Both the position numbers and the translations under genes were made by a program. This document shows positions 6,850 to 15,623 of a DNA stretch of 36,452 nt, one piece after another. The first letter of the stretch is position 1; every line of letters begins with the position of its first letter. Below the pieces are notes generated by a model. That model had not been told where the DNA came from, did no database searches, and worked only from the letters and a program-made list of their open reading frames with translations. Source of the DNA: DAISJD01 sp036821645 (lineage in GTDB: Bacteria > Pseudomonadota > Alphaproteobacteria > ATCC43930 > CGMCC-115725); the NCBI GenBank assembly GCA_036821645.1, contig DAISJD010000019.1, positions 1 through 36,452 on the forward strand. Direction: 5' to 3'.

Positions 6850-8439
6850 TCACTCCCACTCGATCGTGCCCGGTGGTTTTGACGTAATATCATAGACGAC
6901 CCGGTTGATGCCGCGCACTTCGTTGACGAGGCGGGTGGCGACGCGGCCGAGGAAGTCGTGGGGGAAGGGGTAATAATCGGCGGTCATGCCGTCGGTCGAG
7001 GTGACGGCGCGCAGCGCGCAGACATGGTCGTAGGTGCGGCCGTCGCCCATGACGCCTACGGTTTTGACCGGCAACAGGACGGCGAACGCCTGCCAGATCG
7101 CATCGTAGAGGCCGCTTTTGCGGATTTCGTCCAGATAGACCGCATCGGCGGCGCGCAGGATGGCGAGTTTGTCGGCCGAGACCGCCCCCGGAATACGGAT
7201 CGCGAGGCCCGGCCCCGGAAACGGGTGGCGGCCCACCATCCGGGCGGGCAAACCCAGTTCAAGACCGAGCGCCCGCACCTCGTCCTTGAACAATTCGCGC
7301 AGCGGTTCGACCAGTTTCAACTTCATCCGGGCCGGCAGGCCGCCGACATTATGGTGCGACTTGATCGTCACACTCGGCCCCCCGGTGAAGGAAACGGATT
7401 CGATCACGTCGGGATAAAGGGTGCCCTGGGCCAGGAAATCGGCACCGCCCAGTTTTTTGGCCTCGGCATCGAAGACATCGATGAAGGTCGCCCCGATGAT
7501 TTTGCGCTTTTGTTCCGGGTCGGTGACACCGGCGAGGCGGGACAGGAAAATCTCCCCCGCATCGACATGGACGAGCGGGATCTGATAATGGCCCTTGAAG
7601 GTTTCCACCACATCTTGCGCTTCATCGCCGCGCAACAGCCCCGTATCGACGAAGATGCAGGTCAATTGCGCACCGATCGCCTCGTGCAGCAAGGCGGCGG
7701 CCACCGCCGAATCAACCCCGCCGGACAGGCCGCAGATCACCCGGCCCGCCCCCACCTGATCGCGGATGCGGTGGATCGCCTCTTGCTTAAAGGTCGCCAT
7801 GGTCCAATCGCCCGCACAGCCGACGATATCGCGCACGAACCGGCGCAACAGTTCCGCGCCGCGCGGGGTATGGACCACTTCGGGATGGAATTGCACGGCA
7901 TAAAACCGGCGCGCCTCGTCGCTGATCGCGGCGCACGGGGCCCCGTCGCTGACCGCGATGACGGAAAAACCCGGCGGCAGGGCATCGACCCGGTCGCCGT
8001 GACTCATCCAGACCTGCTCGCGCGACCCCAGCGGGAACAGCCCGTCGAACAAAGCCGAGGGCCCCGTAATGTCGATCACGGCGCGCCCGAATTCCCGGTG
8101 TGCCCCCGTATTCACTTGCCCACCCAATTGGGCGCACATGGTTTGCTGACCATAGCAAATGCCCAATACCGGCACGCCCAGGGTAAAGACGCAATCGGGG
8201 GCGCGCGGGCTTGCCTGTTCCGTCACCGATGCGGGACCGCCAGACAGGATGATGCCCTTCGGCGCAAACGCCGCCAGTTTCGCCGGGTCCATGGAAAAAG
8301 GATGGATTTCGCAATAGACCCCGGCCTCGCGCACCCGGCGCGCGATCAGCTGCGTTACCTGACTGCCGAAATCAAGAATGAGAATGCGATCATGCCCCGA
8401 TGCGGCGGCATCGGCGAAATGTGACATCGGTTCGGACAT
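6850..8439 (-). CDS. guaA: GMP synthase (glutamine-hydrolysing)
   Basis: This 529-aa protein makes GMP from XMP, ATP and glutamine in purine synthesis. The N-terminal class I glutamine amidotransferase domain has the nucleophile C95 in VLGICYGQQT and the His–Glu pair in FHPEVVHT. The ATP pyrophosphatase domain follows with the P-loop GLSGGVDSAV near residue 240. The C-terminal dimerisation domain ends in the conserved GTIEWE. Length and motifs are normal. It is the last gene of the guaB–rsmB-like–GNAT–guaA set on this strand. Its final codons form the presumed attachment site of the adjoining island; the reading frame is intact. Confidence 0.97.
   Translation of the reverse strand: MSEPMSHFADAAASGHDRILILDFGSQVTQLIARRVREAGVYCEIHPFSMDPAKLAAFAPKGIILSGGPASVTEQASPRAPDCVFTLGVPVLGICYGQQTMCAQLGGQVNTGAHREFGRAVIDITGPSALFDGLFPLGSREQVWMSHGDRVDALPPGFSVIAVSDGAPCAAISDEARRFYAVQFHPEVVHTPRGAELLRRFVRDIVGCAGDWTMATFKQEAIHRIRDQVGAGRVICGLSGGVDSAVAAALLHEAIGAQLTCIFVDTGLLRGDEAQDVVETFKGHYQIPLVHVDAGEIFLSRLAGVTDPEQKRKIIGATFIDVFDAEAKKLGGADFLAQGTLYPDVIESVSFTGGPSVTIKSHHNVGGLPARMKLKLVEPLRELFKDEVRALGLELGLPARMVGRHPFPGPGLAIRIPGAVSADKLAILRAADAVYLDEIRKSGLYDAIWQAFAVLLPVKTVGVMGDGRTYDHVCALRAVTSTDGMTADYYPFPHDFLGRVATRLVNEVRGINRVVYDITSKPPGTIEWE
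6855..6864. repeat. Candidate att-like direct repeat (guaA copy)
   Basis: CCCACTCGAT here is the plus-strand image of the final IEWE codons of guaA. The same ten bases occur at 4627–4636. Confidence 0.4.
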
Positions 8440-8525
8440 CGATAGGCTTTCCGGCTGAAGGCGTCATCGTCGCGGATGAAACGCCGGTGAGAAACAAGGC
8501 ACGCGGGGGTGATGATTTCTGCCGC

Positions 8526-9083
8526 TCACCCCGGCAAAGGCGGCAATCGCGTCAAATCGGGCCATAGATAAAGGGTTTGCCGCACTGCCTGGCCAAAGGC
8601 CGGGATCGTGCTTTCGGTCACGGGGGTGCCGCCGAACGCGCGACAGCATCGATCCGCCTGGGGTTGGGCCAGAACCCAACCGACCATGCCGCGATGGCCC
8701 GCACCGCTCAACTGGGCGGCCAACGCATAAAACAGCCGTCTTGCCACATCGCGCCGTTGATAGGCCGGGGCGACGAACAGCATGTGCAACTCGCAATCGA
8801 CGCCATCGAGGCGGCTATTCTCGGCAACGGTCGGACTGGCGGTGATGAAGCCTGCGACCGTTTCGCCCGCACGCTGCGGGTCGACCTCCGCGGCGACCAG
8901 GGTCGGAAAATCGGTGCGATGGGCCGTCACCAGCGCCTGCCACAAGGGCAAACGGGACTGAAGCGTTACGGCCGAGAGCATTTCCGGCGGCACATGACCG
9001 CGATAGCCCGCTACCCAGGAATCGACATGAACCCGCGCCAGCGGTTCGGCATCGGTCGGGCGGGCGGGACGCAAAATGATCAC
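8526..9083 (-). CDS. GNAT-family N-acetyltransferase
   Basis: This 185-aa protein has the GNAT fold from its first residues (MIILRPARPTDAEPLARVHV), a central strand ELHMLFVAPAYQRRDVARRL that holds the acetyl-CoA-binding R/Q-x-x-G/A-x region, and a W/G-rich C-terminal part. The usual QxxGxG/A is altered to QRRDVA. The substrate cannot be told from sequence. The start is a GTG at 9083, three bases after the stop of the rsmB-like gene, so the two are translated from one message. Its position inside the gua gene set is common in this bacterial group and does not by itself imply a role in purine metabolism. Confidence 0.85.
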   Translation of the reverse strand: MIILRPARPTDAEPLARVHVDSWVAGYRGHVPPEMLSAVTLQSRLPLWQALVTAHRTDFPTLVAAEVDPQRAGETVAGFITASPTVAENSRLDGVDCELHMLFVAPAYQRRDVARRLFYALAAQLSGAGHRGMVGWVLAQPQADRCCRAFGGTPVTESTIPAFGQAVRQTLYLWPDLTRLPPLPG

Positions 9084-9086
9084 GCC

Positions 9087-10472
9087 TTACCCCTCCGTCC
9101 GAGGCGCCGACCCGGCGGTATCGCCCGCCGCATCAGTCGGGATGGGGGTCGACGCCGTCTTTTTCCGTTCCATGACCGCCACGAAAAACCCATCGGTTCC
9201 ATGGCGGGCGGGGCTCAAATGGAGCATATCATCCGGTTCCGGGCAGGGTTTGCCGAACAGACTTTGCCATAATCCGGGGATCGGCACGAGGGCGAAATCG
9301 GGATTGCGCGCCAAAAACTTCAAGACTTGCTGATCGTTTTCAACCGGCAGCAACGAACAGGTCGCATAGATCACACGACCGCCCGTCTTGACCAGGCGCG
9401 CCGCACTTTCAAGGATGCTCGCCTGAAGGACGATCAACTCGTCGAGGTCTTTCTTGGTCAGACGCCATTTCGCATCGGGATTGCGCCGCCACGTCCCCGT
9501 GCCGGTACAGGGCGCATCGACGAAGACGCGATCGAAACTGCCGGCGTGGCGTTTGACCCATTTGTCCCGCTCGCTCGTCAAGGGGCGGCGTTCGACGTTG
9601 CTGACCCCTGCCCGGCGCAGGCGTTGGGCCGAACGGGTAAGGCGCTTTTCCGAGATGTCGCAGGCGACCAAATGGCCCTTGTTGCGCATGGCGGCGGCAA
9701 GGGCCAAGGTTTTGCCACCCGCCCCGGCGCAAAAATCCACGACCCGCATGCCGGGCCGCGCATCCGCCAGGAGGGCCGCAAGCTGAGAGCCTTCGTCTTG
9801 GACCTCGATCCGTCCCGATTTAAAACATTCGAGTGTGGCAAGCGGGATCCGGTGATAGACCCGCAACCCCATGGGCGACAGGGTCGTCGGACTGGCATCG
9901 ACCCCCTCGGCCGCCAAGGCGGCCCGCGCCTCGCTGCGGCTGGCCTTCAACTGATTGACCCGGAGATCGAGGGGGGCCGCCCCGTTGAGCGCCGCCATTT
10001 CAGCCCCAAGCCGCGCCCCGAACAGGGATTCGAGTTCCCCCTCCAACCAATGGGGGTAATTGCAGCGCACGGATTGCGGCATCTCGGGGTGGGTTAAGGA
10101 TTTCCCCACCAACTTTGCCGCGAGGTTGCGTTCGGCCAAAGTCAAGGGGTCGACCCGAAACCGATCGCCGTCGGCGGCCCGTTCCAGGGCGGCCATATCC
10201 CAATCCTGCAAGATCAAGACGCAGGCGAATAGGCGCGTGCGCGGCGACGGGATGGCGGCATAGCCGTCGCCCAACCGGGCAATCCACCAATCCAACGCCG
10301 CCCGATGGCGCAGCACGGCGTAGAGATGTTCCGAAATGGCCCCGCGGTCCTTGACCCCGGCAAAGCGATGACGCCGAAACCAACCGCCGACCACATCGTC
10401 GGCGGCACCGCGTCGCATCTCGATTTCGGTCAGACACTCGATCGCCGCCTGAAGGCACGCACCGGGGGTCAT
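9087..10472 (-). CDS. rsmB: RsmB/NOP-family RNA (cytosine-5) methyltransferase
   Basis: This 461-aa protein combines an N-terminal NusB-like helical region with a C-terminal SAM methyltransferase domain. The SAM-binding loop is VVDFCAGAGGKTLALA. The two cysteines used by m5C RNA methyltransferases are in DAPCTGTGTWRRNPD (motif IV) and YATCSLLPVEN (motif VI). E. coli RsmB modifies C967 of 16S rRNA, but alphaproteobacterial members of this branch may have other targets, so the gene name is a family label. It lies between guaB and the GNAT gene on the same strand. Confidence 0.88.
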   Translation of the reverse strand: MTPGACLQAAIECLTEIEMRRGAADDVVGGWFRRHRFAGVKDRGAISEHLYAVLRHRAALDWWIARLGDGYAAIPSPRTRLFACVLILQDWDMAALERAADGDRFRVDPLTLAERNLAAKLVGKSLTHPEMPQSVRCNYPHWLEGELESLFGARLGAEMAALNGAAPLDLRVNQLKASRSEARAALAAEGVDASPTTLSPMGLRVYHRIPLATLECFKSGRIEVQDEGSQLAALLADARPGMRVVDFCAGAGGKTLALAAAMRNKGHLVACDISEKRLTRSAQRLRRAGVSNVERRPLTSERDKWVKRHAGSFDRVFVDAPCTGTGTWRRNPDAKWRLTKKDLDELIVLQASILESAARLVKTGGRVIYATCSLLPVENDQQVLKFLARNPDFALVPIPGLWQSLFGKPCPEPDDMLHLSPARHGTDGFFVAVMERKKTASTPIPTDAAGDTAGSAPRTEG

Positions 10473-10526
10473 GAGCGCACCGGGTGAAAAGAGGCTAAAG
10501 CCACCGCAGGGACGCGCACGATGGGA

Positions 10527-11990
10527 TCAATGCTCCTGGCGATAATTGGGAGCCTCGCGGGTGATCGAAACATCATGCACATGGCTTTCGGCGAGACCGG
10601 CATTGGTAATGCGGATGAATGTACAATTGCGCTGCATATCGTGGATCGTGGCGCAGCCCGTATAGCCCATGGCCGCCCGCAAACCGCCGACCAATTGATG
10701 GATCACGCTGGAAACCGGGCCCTTGTGCGGTACGCGGCCCTCAATCCCTTCGGGGACGAGTTTCAGACTGTTCGAGACTTCCTGTTGGAAATACCGATCC
10801 GCCGACCCGCGCGCCATCGCCCCAACGGAGCCCATGCCGCGATAAGATTTATAAGTGCGCCCGCCATAAAGGAACACCTCGCCCGGGGCCTCGTCGGTCC
10901 CGGCAAACATCGAGCCCAACATGGCACAATCGGCACCGGCGGCGATCGCCTTGGCAAGATCGCCGGAAAATTTGATCCCGCCATCGGCGATCACCGGAAT
11001 ATCCGCCGCGCGACAGGCCTCGACGCAATCCATGATCGCCGTCAGTTGCGGCACGCCCACACCGGCGACGATCCGGGTGGTACAGATGGAACCCGGACCA
11101 ATCCCGACCTTCACCCCATCGACCCCGGCATCGATGAGCGCCCGCGCCCCCGACCCGGTCGCGACATTCCCCGCGATGATTTGGGTGTAGTTGCGCAATT
11201 GGCGCACCTTGGCGATCGATTCCAGGACGCGCGAAGAATGGCCGTGGGCCGTATCGACGACGAGGACATCGACCCCGGCATCGAACAGGGCCGCCGCCCG
11301 TTCCACCCCATCCGGCCCGGTGCCGGTGGCGGCCGCAACCCGCAACCGGCCCTGGGAATCCTTGGATGCGTTGGGAAATTGCTGGGCCTTTTCGATATCT
11401 TTGACGGTGATGAGCCCGATGCAGCGATAATCGCCATCCACCACCAGCAGCTTTTCGATGCGGAACTGATGCAGCAACCGCCGCGCCTCGTCCCGCGTCG
11501 CCGTATCGCGCACCGTGATCAGCCGTTCCTTCGTCATCAATTCCGAAACGGGCGTTGCAGTATCATCGGCAAAACGCACATCCCGGTTGGTCAAAATACC
11601 GAGAAGACGCTTCGTCCCCTCTTCGACGACGGGAATGCCGGAAATCTTATGATAGGACATGAGGGCCAAGGCATCGGCCAGGGTCTGATCCGGGTGAATC
11701 GTCACCGGATCCACCACCATGCCCGCCTCGAATTTCTTGACGCGGCGGACTTCGTTCGCCTGGGCCTCGATCGACATATTGCGATGCACGACGCCAATCC
11801 CACCGGCCTGGGCCATGGCGATGGCAAGCGCACTTTCCGTCACGGTATCCATGGCGGCCGATAAGAGAGGGATGCCAAGCTCGATCGAACGGGTAAGCCG
11901 GGTCTTGGTCGTAACCTCGGTCGGGAGCACATTGGACGCTGCCGGAACCAGCAGGACATCGTCGAATGTGAAGGCTTCTCTAATCTGCAT
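10527..11990 (-). CDS. guaB: IMP dehydrogenase
   Basis: This 487-aa enzyme oxidises IMP to XMP with NAD+, the step before GuaA. The (β/α)8 barrel starts MQIREAFTFDDVLLVPA, is interrupted by two CBS domains (about residues 95–205), and carries the catalytic cysteine in GIGPGSICTTRIVAG and the flap with YRGMGS. The frame is open further upstream, but the ATG at 11990 is preceded by GGAGG six bases away and gives the family's normal N-terminus. It is the first gene of the guaB–rsmB-like–GNAT–guaA group, which brings both GMP-branch enzymes together. Confidence 0.97.
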   Translation of the reverse strand: MQIREAFTFDDVLLVPAASNVLPTEVTTKTRLTRSIELGIPLLSAAMDTVTESALAIAMAQAGGIGVVHRNMSIEAQANEVRRVKKFEAGMVVDPVTIHPDQTLADALALMSYHKISGIPVVEEGTKRLLGILTNRDVRFADDTATPVSELMTKERLITVRDTATRDEARRLLHQFRIEKLLVVDGDYRCIGLITVKDIEKAQQFPNASKDSQGRLRVAAATGTGPDGVERAAALFDAGVDVLVVDTAHGHSSRVLESIAKVRQLRNYTQIIAGNVATGSGARALIDAGVDGVKVGIGPGSICTTRIVAGVGVPQLTAIMDCVEACRAADIPVIADGGIKFSGDLAKAIAAGADCAMLGSMFAGTDEAPGEVFLYGGRTYKSYRGMGSVGAMARGSADRYFQQEVSNSLKLVPEGIEGRVPHKGPVSSVIHQLVGGLRAAMGYTGCATIHDMQRNCTFIRITNAGLAESHVHDVSITREAPNYRQEH

Positions 11991-12132
11991 ATGCCGCCTC
12001 CAGGATGCATGGGAGTGGCGAGGCACTATACACGGACCGGGTTTTCTGAGAAGACTTCATCATCGAATAAACAGAGATACCAGCCCCCCACCGAAAGCGG
12101 GACGGTATCGACAGCGCACAGGCCCCGCCGCA

Positions 12133-13050
12133 TCACCGCCGATAATGGCGCATGAAGTCCCAAACGCGCGTATAGGCCGGGACCGGGTTCCCCATGGCAT
12201 CGGGCAGGAGATCCGGCCATTGATGTTCGATATCGCGCAAGGCCAGCAATTCGACCGCAGCCCCCTCGGCGCAACGCGCCCAAAGCGCATCCTCCACCTG
12301 ACCATCGGCTTCATGCGTGACGGTCGGGGATGGAGCGCATTGATCCGCCTTGCGCCAGAAACGCAGGGAATCCTCGACTGAAATCGTAAAGCGACCCGGA
12401 ATGCCGAGCCGACGCGAAATGCCCCCATCATACAGAATGAACGGGTCCTTACGACCGTGGATTACCAAAACCGGAACGGGCTTGGCCGGAGCCGCAAGGG
12501 AGATCGGCAAGGCGCCAAGACCGGCCGTCCCCCCGATCGTGCCGGCCACCACGGCAATGGCGGAAATCTTTTGCGGCGCCAACACGGCAAGCCGATAGGC
12601 CAGCATGCCGCCGTTGGACAGGCCGGTTATATAGACCCGTTGCGGATCGATCGCGTGATCCGCCACCAACCGATCGATCAGCGCCAGGATGAACCCCTGA
12701 TCGTCGACCCGCATCCGGGCCACCGGACCGCAACAAAAAACCGCATTCCAAGCCCGCCAGCCTTGACGTTCCGGCACGCTCAACCCTTCGGGAAAGACAA
12801 CGGCCGCAGCATCGCGATCGACCAATCCCGTAAGACCCGTCGTCAGGGCAAAACCGATCGGATCGCCGCCCGCCCCGTGCAGGGCGATCACCAAAGGGTG
12901 TAACCGGGCGGGTCCATCGGCGGCGGGCGGCTGATAAAGCCAGGCCGTTCGTTCCTCATGGTCCCACGTCATGGTGATTTTGGTGGCCTCCGCCGCGCGC
13001 AGGGGCAACCCAAACGGCAGCACGGTCGCGACCAGCAGAAATAAGCGCAT
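12133..13050 (-). CDS. Secreted PHB-depolymerase/feruloyl-esterase-type (LpqC, CE1) esterase
   Basis: From the ATG at 13050 this is a 305-aa protein beginning with a signal peptide (MRLFLLVATVLPFGLPLRAA, cleavage after AEA likely). An α/β-hydrolase of the LpqC/CE1 type follows: HPLVIALHGAGGDPIGF carries the oxyanion-hole HGAGG, and GLSNGGMLAYRLA carries the nucleophile serine. The closing histidine is probably in DIEHQWPD. Such enzymes cleave esters of short-chain polyhydroxyalkanoates or of plant phenolics; which one cannot be said. The frame is open to 13134, but that start would overlap the next gene and hide the signal peptide behind a non-conserved tail. It should act in the periplasm or outside. 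Confidence 0.82.
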   Translation of the reverse strand: MRLFLLVATVLPFGLPLRAAEATKITMTWDHEERTAWLYQPPAADGPARLHPLVIALHGAGGDPIGFALTTGLTGLVDRDAAAVVFPEGLSVPERQGWRAWNAVFCCGPVARMRVDDQGFILALIDRLVADHAIDPQRVYITGLSNGGMLAYRLAVLAPQKISAIAVVAGTIGGTAGLGALPISLAAPAKPVPVLVIHGRKDPFILYDGGISRRLGIPGRFTISVEDSLRFWRKADQCAPSPTVTHEADGQVEDALWARCAEGAAVELLALRDIEHQWPDLLPDAMGNPVPAYTRVWDFMRHYRR

Positions 13051-13106
13051 CAATCGGAACACGGTCCACAAAATCCCTGAAGCGAGGCAAACGGGGCGTC
13101 GATGGA

Positions 13107-13433
13107 TCATAGCTTGGGAATTGTTAACAACCACCCTTTAATTTGATCGAGAAGCGACACTGAGTCGCCGATGATTTCGATCAATTTAATGCGGCTTGCA
13201 GGACCGCTCGCGACATGAATGCGCGATTTTGCGATCTTCCAACACTTCGACAAGAGTTGGATGACCGCCTCATTGGCCTTGCCGTCTTGCGGCGGTGCCG
13301 AGACGGCGATGACCAGAATTGGCCCCTCACCTGCCTGTTCGCCAATACCCAAGACGGCATTGCGCGATGATCCGGGTTTGACGCGTATTTTGATCTTTAT
13401 TCCCACCTTCGATTGCGTGACGACCTCTTCCAT
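13107..13433 (-). CDS. DUF167 (YggU) family protein
   Basis: This 108-aa protein matches the small DUF167/YggU fold: KIKIRVKPGSSRNAVLGI near the start, ISAPPQDGKANEAV-like sequence (here VSAPPQDGKANEAVIQLLSK) in the middle, and a closing helix–strand with SRIHVASGPASRIKLIEI. Function is unknown for the family. The gene starts with ATG at 13433 and ends 56 bases before the chosen start of the esterase gene on the same strand. Confidence 0.85.
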   Translation of the reverse strand: MEEVVTQSKVGIKIKIRVKPGSSRNAVLGIGEQAGEGPILVIAVSAPPQDGKANEAVIQLLSKCWKIAKSRIHVASGPASRIKLIEIIGDSVSLLDQIKGWLLTIPKL

Positions 13434-13679
13434 TTTTTATTTCCAATCGACAATCAACTAAATAATTCATTAAATTTTGCTGTGCTACACTATCGTCAAT
13501 ATAAATTTAACCAAAATTTTATTGAAATTCAATTTATCAAAAAAATAACCGCCTATCACGGCAATAAAAAAGGGATCGATAGGTTTTCAGTGCCAAATTG
13601 GCGGCGATCGTATATCAAGTGGATTGAACTTCATGTCGGCGCATACTCAAACAGATACAGATACACGGCGTGAAACAGC

Positions 13680-14219
13680 ATGGTCATTTTACTCACCATC
13701 GTTCTGATTATCGGCTTATTCCTCATCATCGGATGCTTGTCCGTTCGAGGCGCCATGATCCGCGCCTTCGAGGAAAAGCACGGGCTCACCGATCTTGCCA
13801 ATCTGATCAAGGATACGCGCTCTGAACGCAACACAATGCGGGTCGCACTCCAGACAATCGAGGCAGAGGTCTATCAAGCCTCGGAAACATTGGAACAAAT
13901 CGAAAAAGATCTGAACCGCGTCGACCAACAGATCGCCCAACTGCCCAAACAAGTCTATGAAATGATTTTCGTCATCGGCCATCCCGCCCCCGGACTTAGC
14001 GCCTATGATTTCATCGTCACCCGCTCGCGCAGGACCATAGCACCCGGCACGATCGCCGGTATCGAGTGGGAAATTTGGACGAAACCGCGGTTGCTTCAAG
14101 TCTTTGCGCGCAACCAGAACAATGCCCTGTCCGTTGCGCAAAATCGATTTGTCGAAGGCGACGGCTTCAATGTCAGAATTGCCGAACGGATTGCCCCGTT
14201 TGAAAAGGCGCAGGCATGA
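13680..14219 (+). CDS. Membrane-anchored coiled-coil protein, unknown function (copy A)
   Basis: I do not recognise a named family. The 179-aa product starts with a strong membrane helix (residues 1–20, VILLTIVLIIGLFLIIG). A heptad-rich coiled coil spans about 35–92, and a small mixed domain of about 85 residues follows (VYEMIFVIGHPAPGLSAYDF … FNVRIAERIAPF). It resembles the next gene in size, order of parts and the closing pattern (strand, helix with A…R…F, strand), so the two look like ancient paralogues. No good ribosome site is visible before the ATG. The 240 bases upstream are AT-rich and free of genes, so a promoter probably lies there. Confidence 0.72.
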   Translation: MVILLTIVLIIGLFLIIGCLSVRGAMIRAFEEKHGLTDLANLIKDTRSERNTMRVALQTIEAEVYQASETLEQIEKDLNRVDQQIAQLPKQVYEMIFVIGHPAPGLSAYDFIVTRSRRTIAPGTIAGIEWEIWTKPRLLQVFARNQNNALSVAQNRFVEGDGFNVRIAERIAPFEKAQA

Positions 14220-14266
14220 TACGGGCCGCGAGCACGAATGAAACACGGCATCACGCGGGGTAAACC

Positions 14267-14776
14267 ATGGGACTCGACGGCTCCAATTTGCTCGGCACCT
14301 TGATCGTCTTTGATCTGATCGTCGTTTCAGTCGCGTTCGTGACGATCCAAACCTTGAGAATCCGGCTTGGCTCCGTCCCCGATACGATTAGGATCATGAA
14401 TCAACAGATCGAGATTGCCCGGCGCGATATCGAAGCCATGTCGATGCAATCAGAAGCCAAAAAAGCAAAAAAAATCGAAATCGACCATCTCATCGAAAAA
14501 CGCCAGGGCGAACTCGCCGATAAAAGGGTACGGCTCACGGCTACGCAGAATCGCCTACCGCTCACCATTACGGTCCTGGATCAACTCATTCAATCCACCC
14601 ATCAGCCGTGGATGGTGATCGTGCGCAAAGGGTATGACGAGGTCGATCCCGACAGCGGTCAGCGCTATCTCGTGTGCGGCGACGACGCCGCCAACGCAAG
14701 ACGCAGGATCGAAGCCCGTTTTCCAGCAGCCCAAGGCTATCGTATCAGCGAGCCGGTCTTGTTCGATGGCTTTTAA
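14267..14776 (+). CDS. Membrane-anchored coiled-coil protein, unknown function (copy B)
   Basis: This 169-aa protein has one membrane helix at about 9–29 (LLGTLIVFDLIVVSVAFVTI), a charged coiled coil at about 45–95 and a C-terminal domain of about 65 residues. That domain includes HQPWMVIVRKGYDEVDPDSG, GQRYLVCGDDAANARRRIEA and a closing strand YRISEPVLF. It lies 47 bases after copy A, on the same strand. The last 35 residues of the two copies share the same secondary-structure rhythm and several residues, but overall identity is low. The N-terminus would sit in the membrane, with the coiled coil on one face. No functional clue comes from the neighbours. Confidence 0.72.
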   Translation: MGLDGSNLLGTLIVFDLIVVSVAFVTIQTLRIRLGSVPDTIRIMNQQIEIARRDIEAMSMQSEAKKAKKIEIDHLIEKRQGELADKRVRLTATQNRLPLTITVLDQLIQSTHQPWMVIVRKGYDEVDPDSGQRYLVCGDDAANARRRIEARFPAAQGYRISEPVLFDGF

Positions 14777-14829
14777 GTCAATCTAAGACTAAGATGGGGG
14801 CCTTTACGATCAGTCGTTGTTAAGGGCCG

Positions 14830-15600
14830 ATGATGCAGACATCGAAGAAGGATGAGACGACCCCCAGCCTCGTCGTAACGGATCGCCACGCGATCATCCG
14901 CTTAAACCGGCCCGCCAGTCATAATCGACTGGAACAAGCCGATCTCATGACCTTGGAGGGGTTTTTTGCGGAAATTGCCGGTAATAGCCAGATCCGCGCC
15001 CTCGTCCTGACGGCGGGCGGGGCCAGTTTTTGCTCAGGCTTCGATCTTGCGTCTTTAACCGGCGGCACGATCCCGAGCCCGCGTTTCGACACGGTGGTCG
15101 ATCAACTGGCCGCTCTGCCCATCCCGACGGTGGCGGCAATCAACGGCAATATCTACGGCGGGGCCGTCGATCTCGCCCTTGCCTGCGATTTCAGGATCGG
15201 GGTTGCCGGGATGAAATTGAACGTCCCGGCCGCCCGTCTCGGCATGCTCTATTATCCATCCGGCCTAGAGCGTTCGGTCCAGCGTCTCGGCGTCGGCCCG
15301 ACCAAGCGCATCTTCATGCTGGCCGAGACGTTCGATACCGCGGCCCTTCTGGCGTGCGGCTATCTCGACCAGGCGATCGATCCGGCACGCCTCGACGAGA
15401 CCGCAAGCACCCTTGCCGCAAAACTGGCCGCCAACGCCCCCCACGCCACTCAAGGCATGAAACGGACGATCGACCGGGCGGCGGCCGGCACCCTCGATCA
15501 TGCCCAGGCGCTCGCCGACCACCTCGCGGTCTTTGGCGGCAGCGAACTCGCAGAGGGGTTGCGCGCCATCAAGGAAAAACGCGAGCCGCACTTTCCGTAA
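14830..15600 (+). CDS. Enoyl-CoA hydratase/isomerase family protein
   Basis: This 256-aa protein has the crotonase fold. The CoA-binding/oxyanion segment is ALVLTAGGASFCSGFDLASL, and the second oxyanion glycine is in NGNIYGGAVDLALACDFRIG. The two catalytic glutamates of classical enoyl-CoA hydratase are not both in their usual surroundings: the second region reads AARLGMLYYPSGLERSVQRL instead of the PEIxLGxxPGxGGT type. The reaction is therefore open (isomerase, hydrolase or hydratase). Start choice between ATG 14830 and the ATG one codon later is arbitrary. It ends 23 bases before the convergent small gene at 15624. Confidence 0.85.
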   Translation: MMQTSKKDETTPSLVVTDRHAIIRLNRPASHNRLEQADLMTLEGFFAEIAGNSQIRALVLTAGGASFCSGFDLASLTGGTIPSPRFDTVVDQLAALPIPTVAAINGNIYGGAVDLALACDFRIGVAGMKLNVPAARLGMLYYPSGLERSVQRLGVGPTKRIFMLAETFDTAALLACGYLDQAIDPARLDETASTLAAKLAANAPHATQGMKRTIDRAAAGTLDHAQALADHLAVFGGSELAEGLRAIKEKREPHFP

Positions 15601-15623
15601 GGCGATGATCGCGGGCGATGAGG

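Larger units (their letters stand above)
2400..6864. mobile_element. Decaying genomic island next to the guaA 3' end
   Basis: Between radA and guaA lie about 4.5 kb whose composition and content differ from both flanks. It holds an orphan 505-aa gene, a C-terminal fragment of a P4-type tyrosine integrase, and an OLD-like ATPase/nuclease. The part from about 4480 to 6850 is strikingly AT-rich. The 3' end of guaA is an established integration hotspot for islands with this integrase type. A 10-bp match to the guaA end (CCCACTCGAT at 6855–6864) recurs at 4627–4636, just upstream of the integrase fragment. The outer boundary on the radA side is not defined by any repeat I can see and is given only approximately. 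Confidence 0.5.

Noticed and set aside
6958..8424. Long open frame (488 codons) on the plus strand opposite guaA
   Set aside because: It is the antisense of an intact, fully recognisable guaA and is rich in Arg/His/Asp as expected of a GC-rich shadow frame.
10521..11864. Long open frame (447 codons) on the plus strand opposite guaB
   Set aside because: Antisense of intact guaB with no domain of its own.
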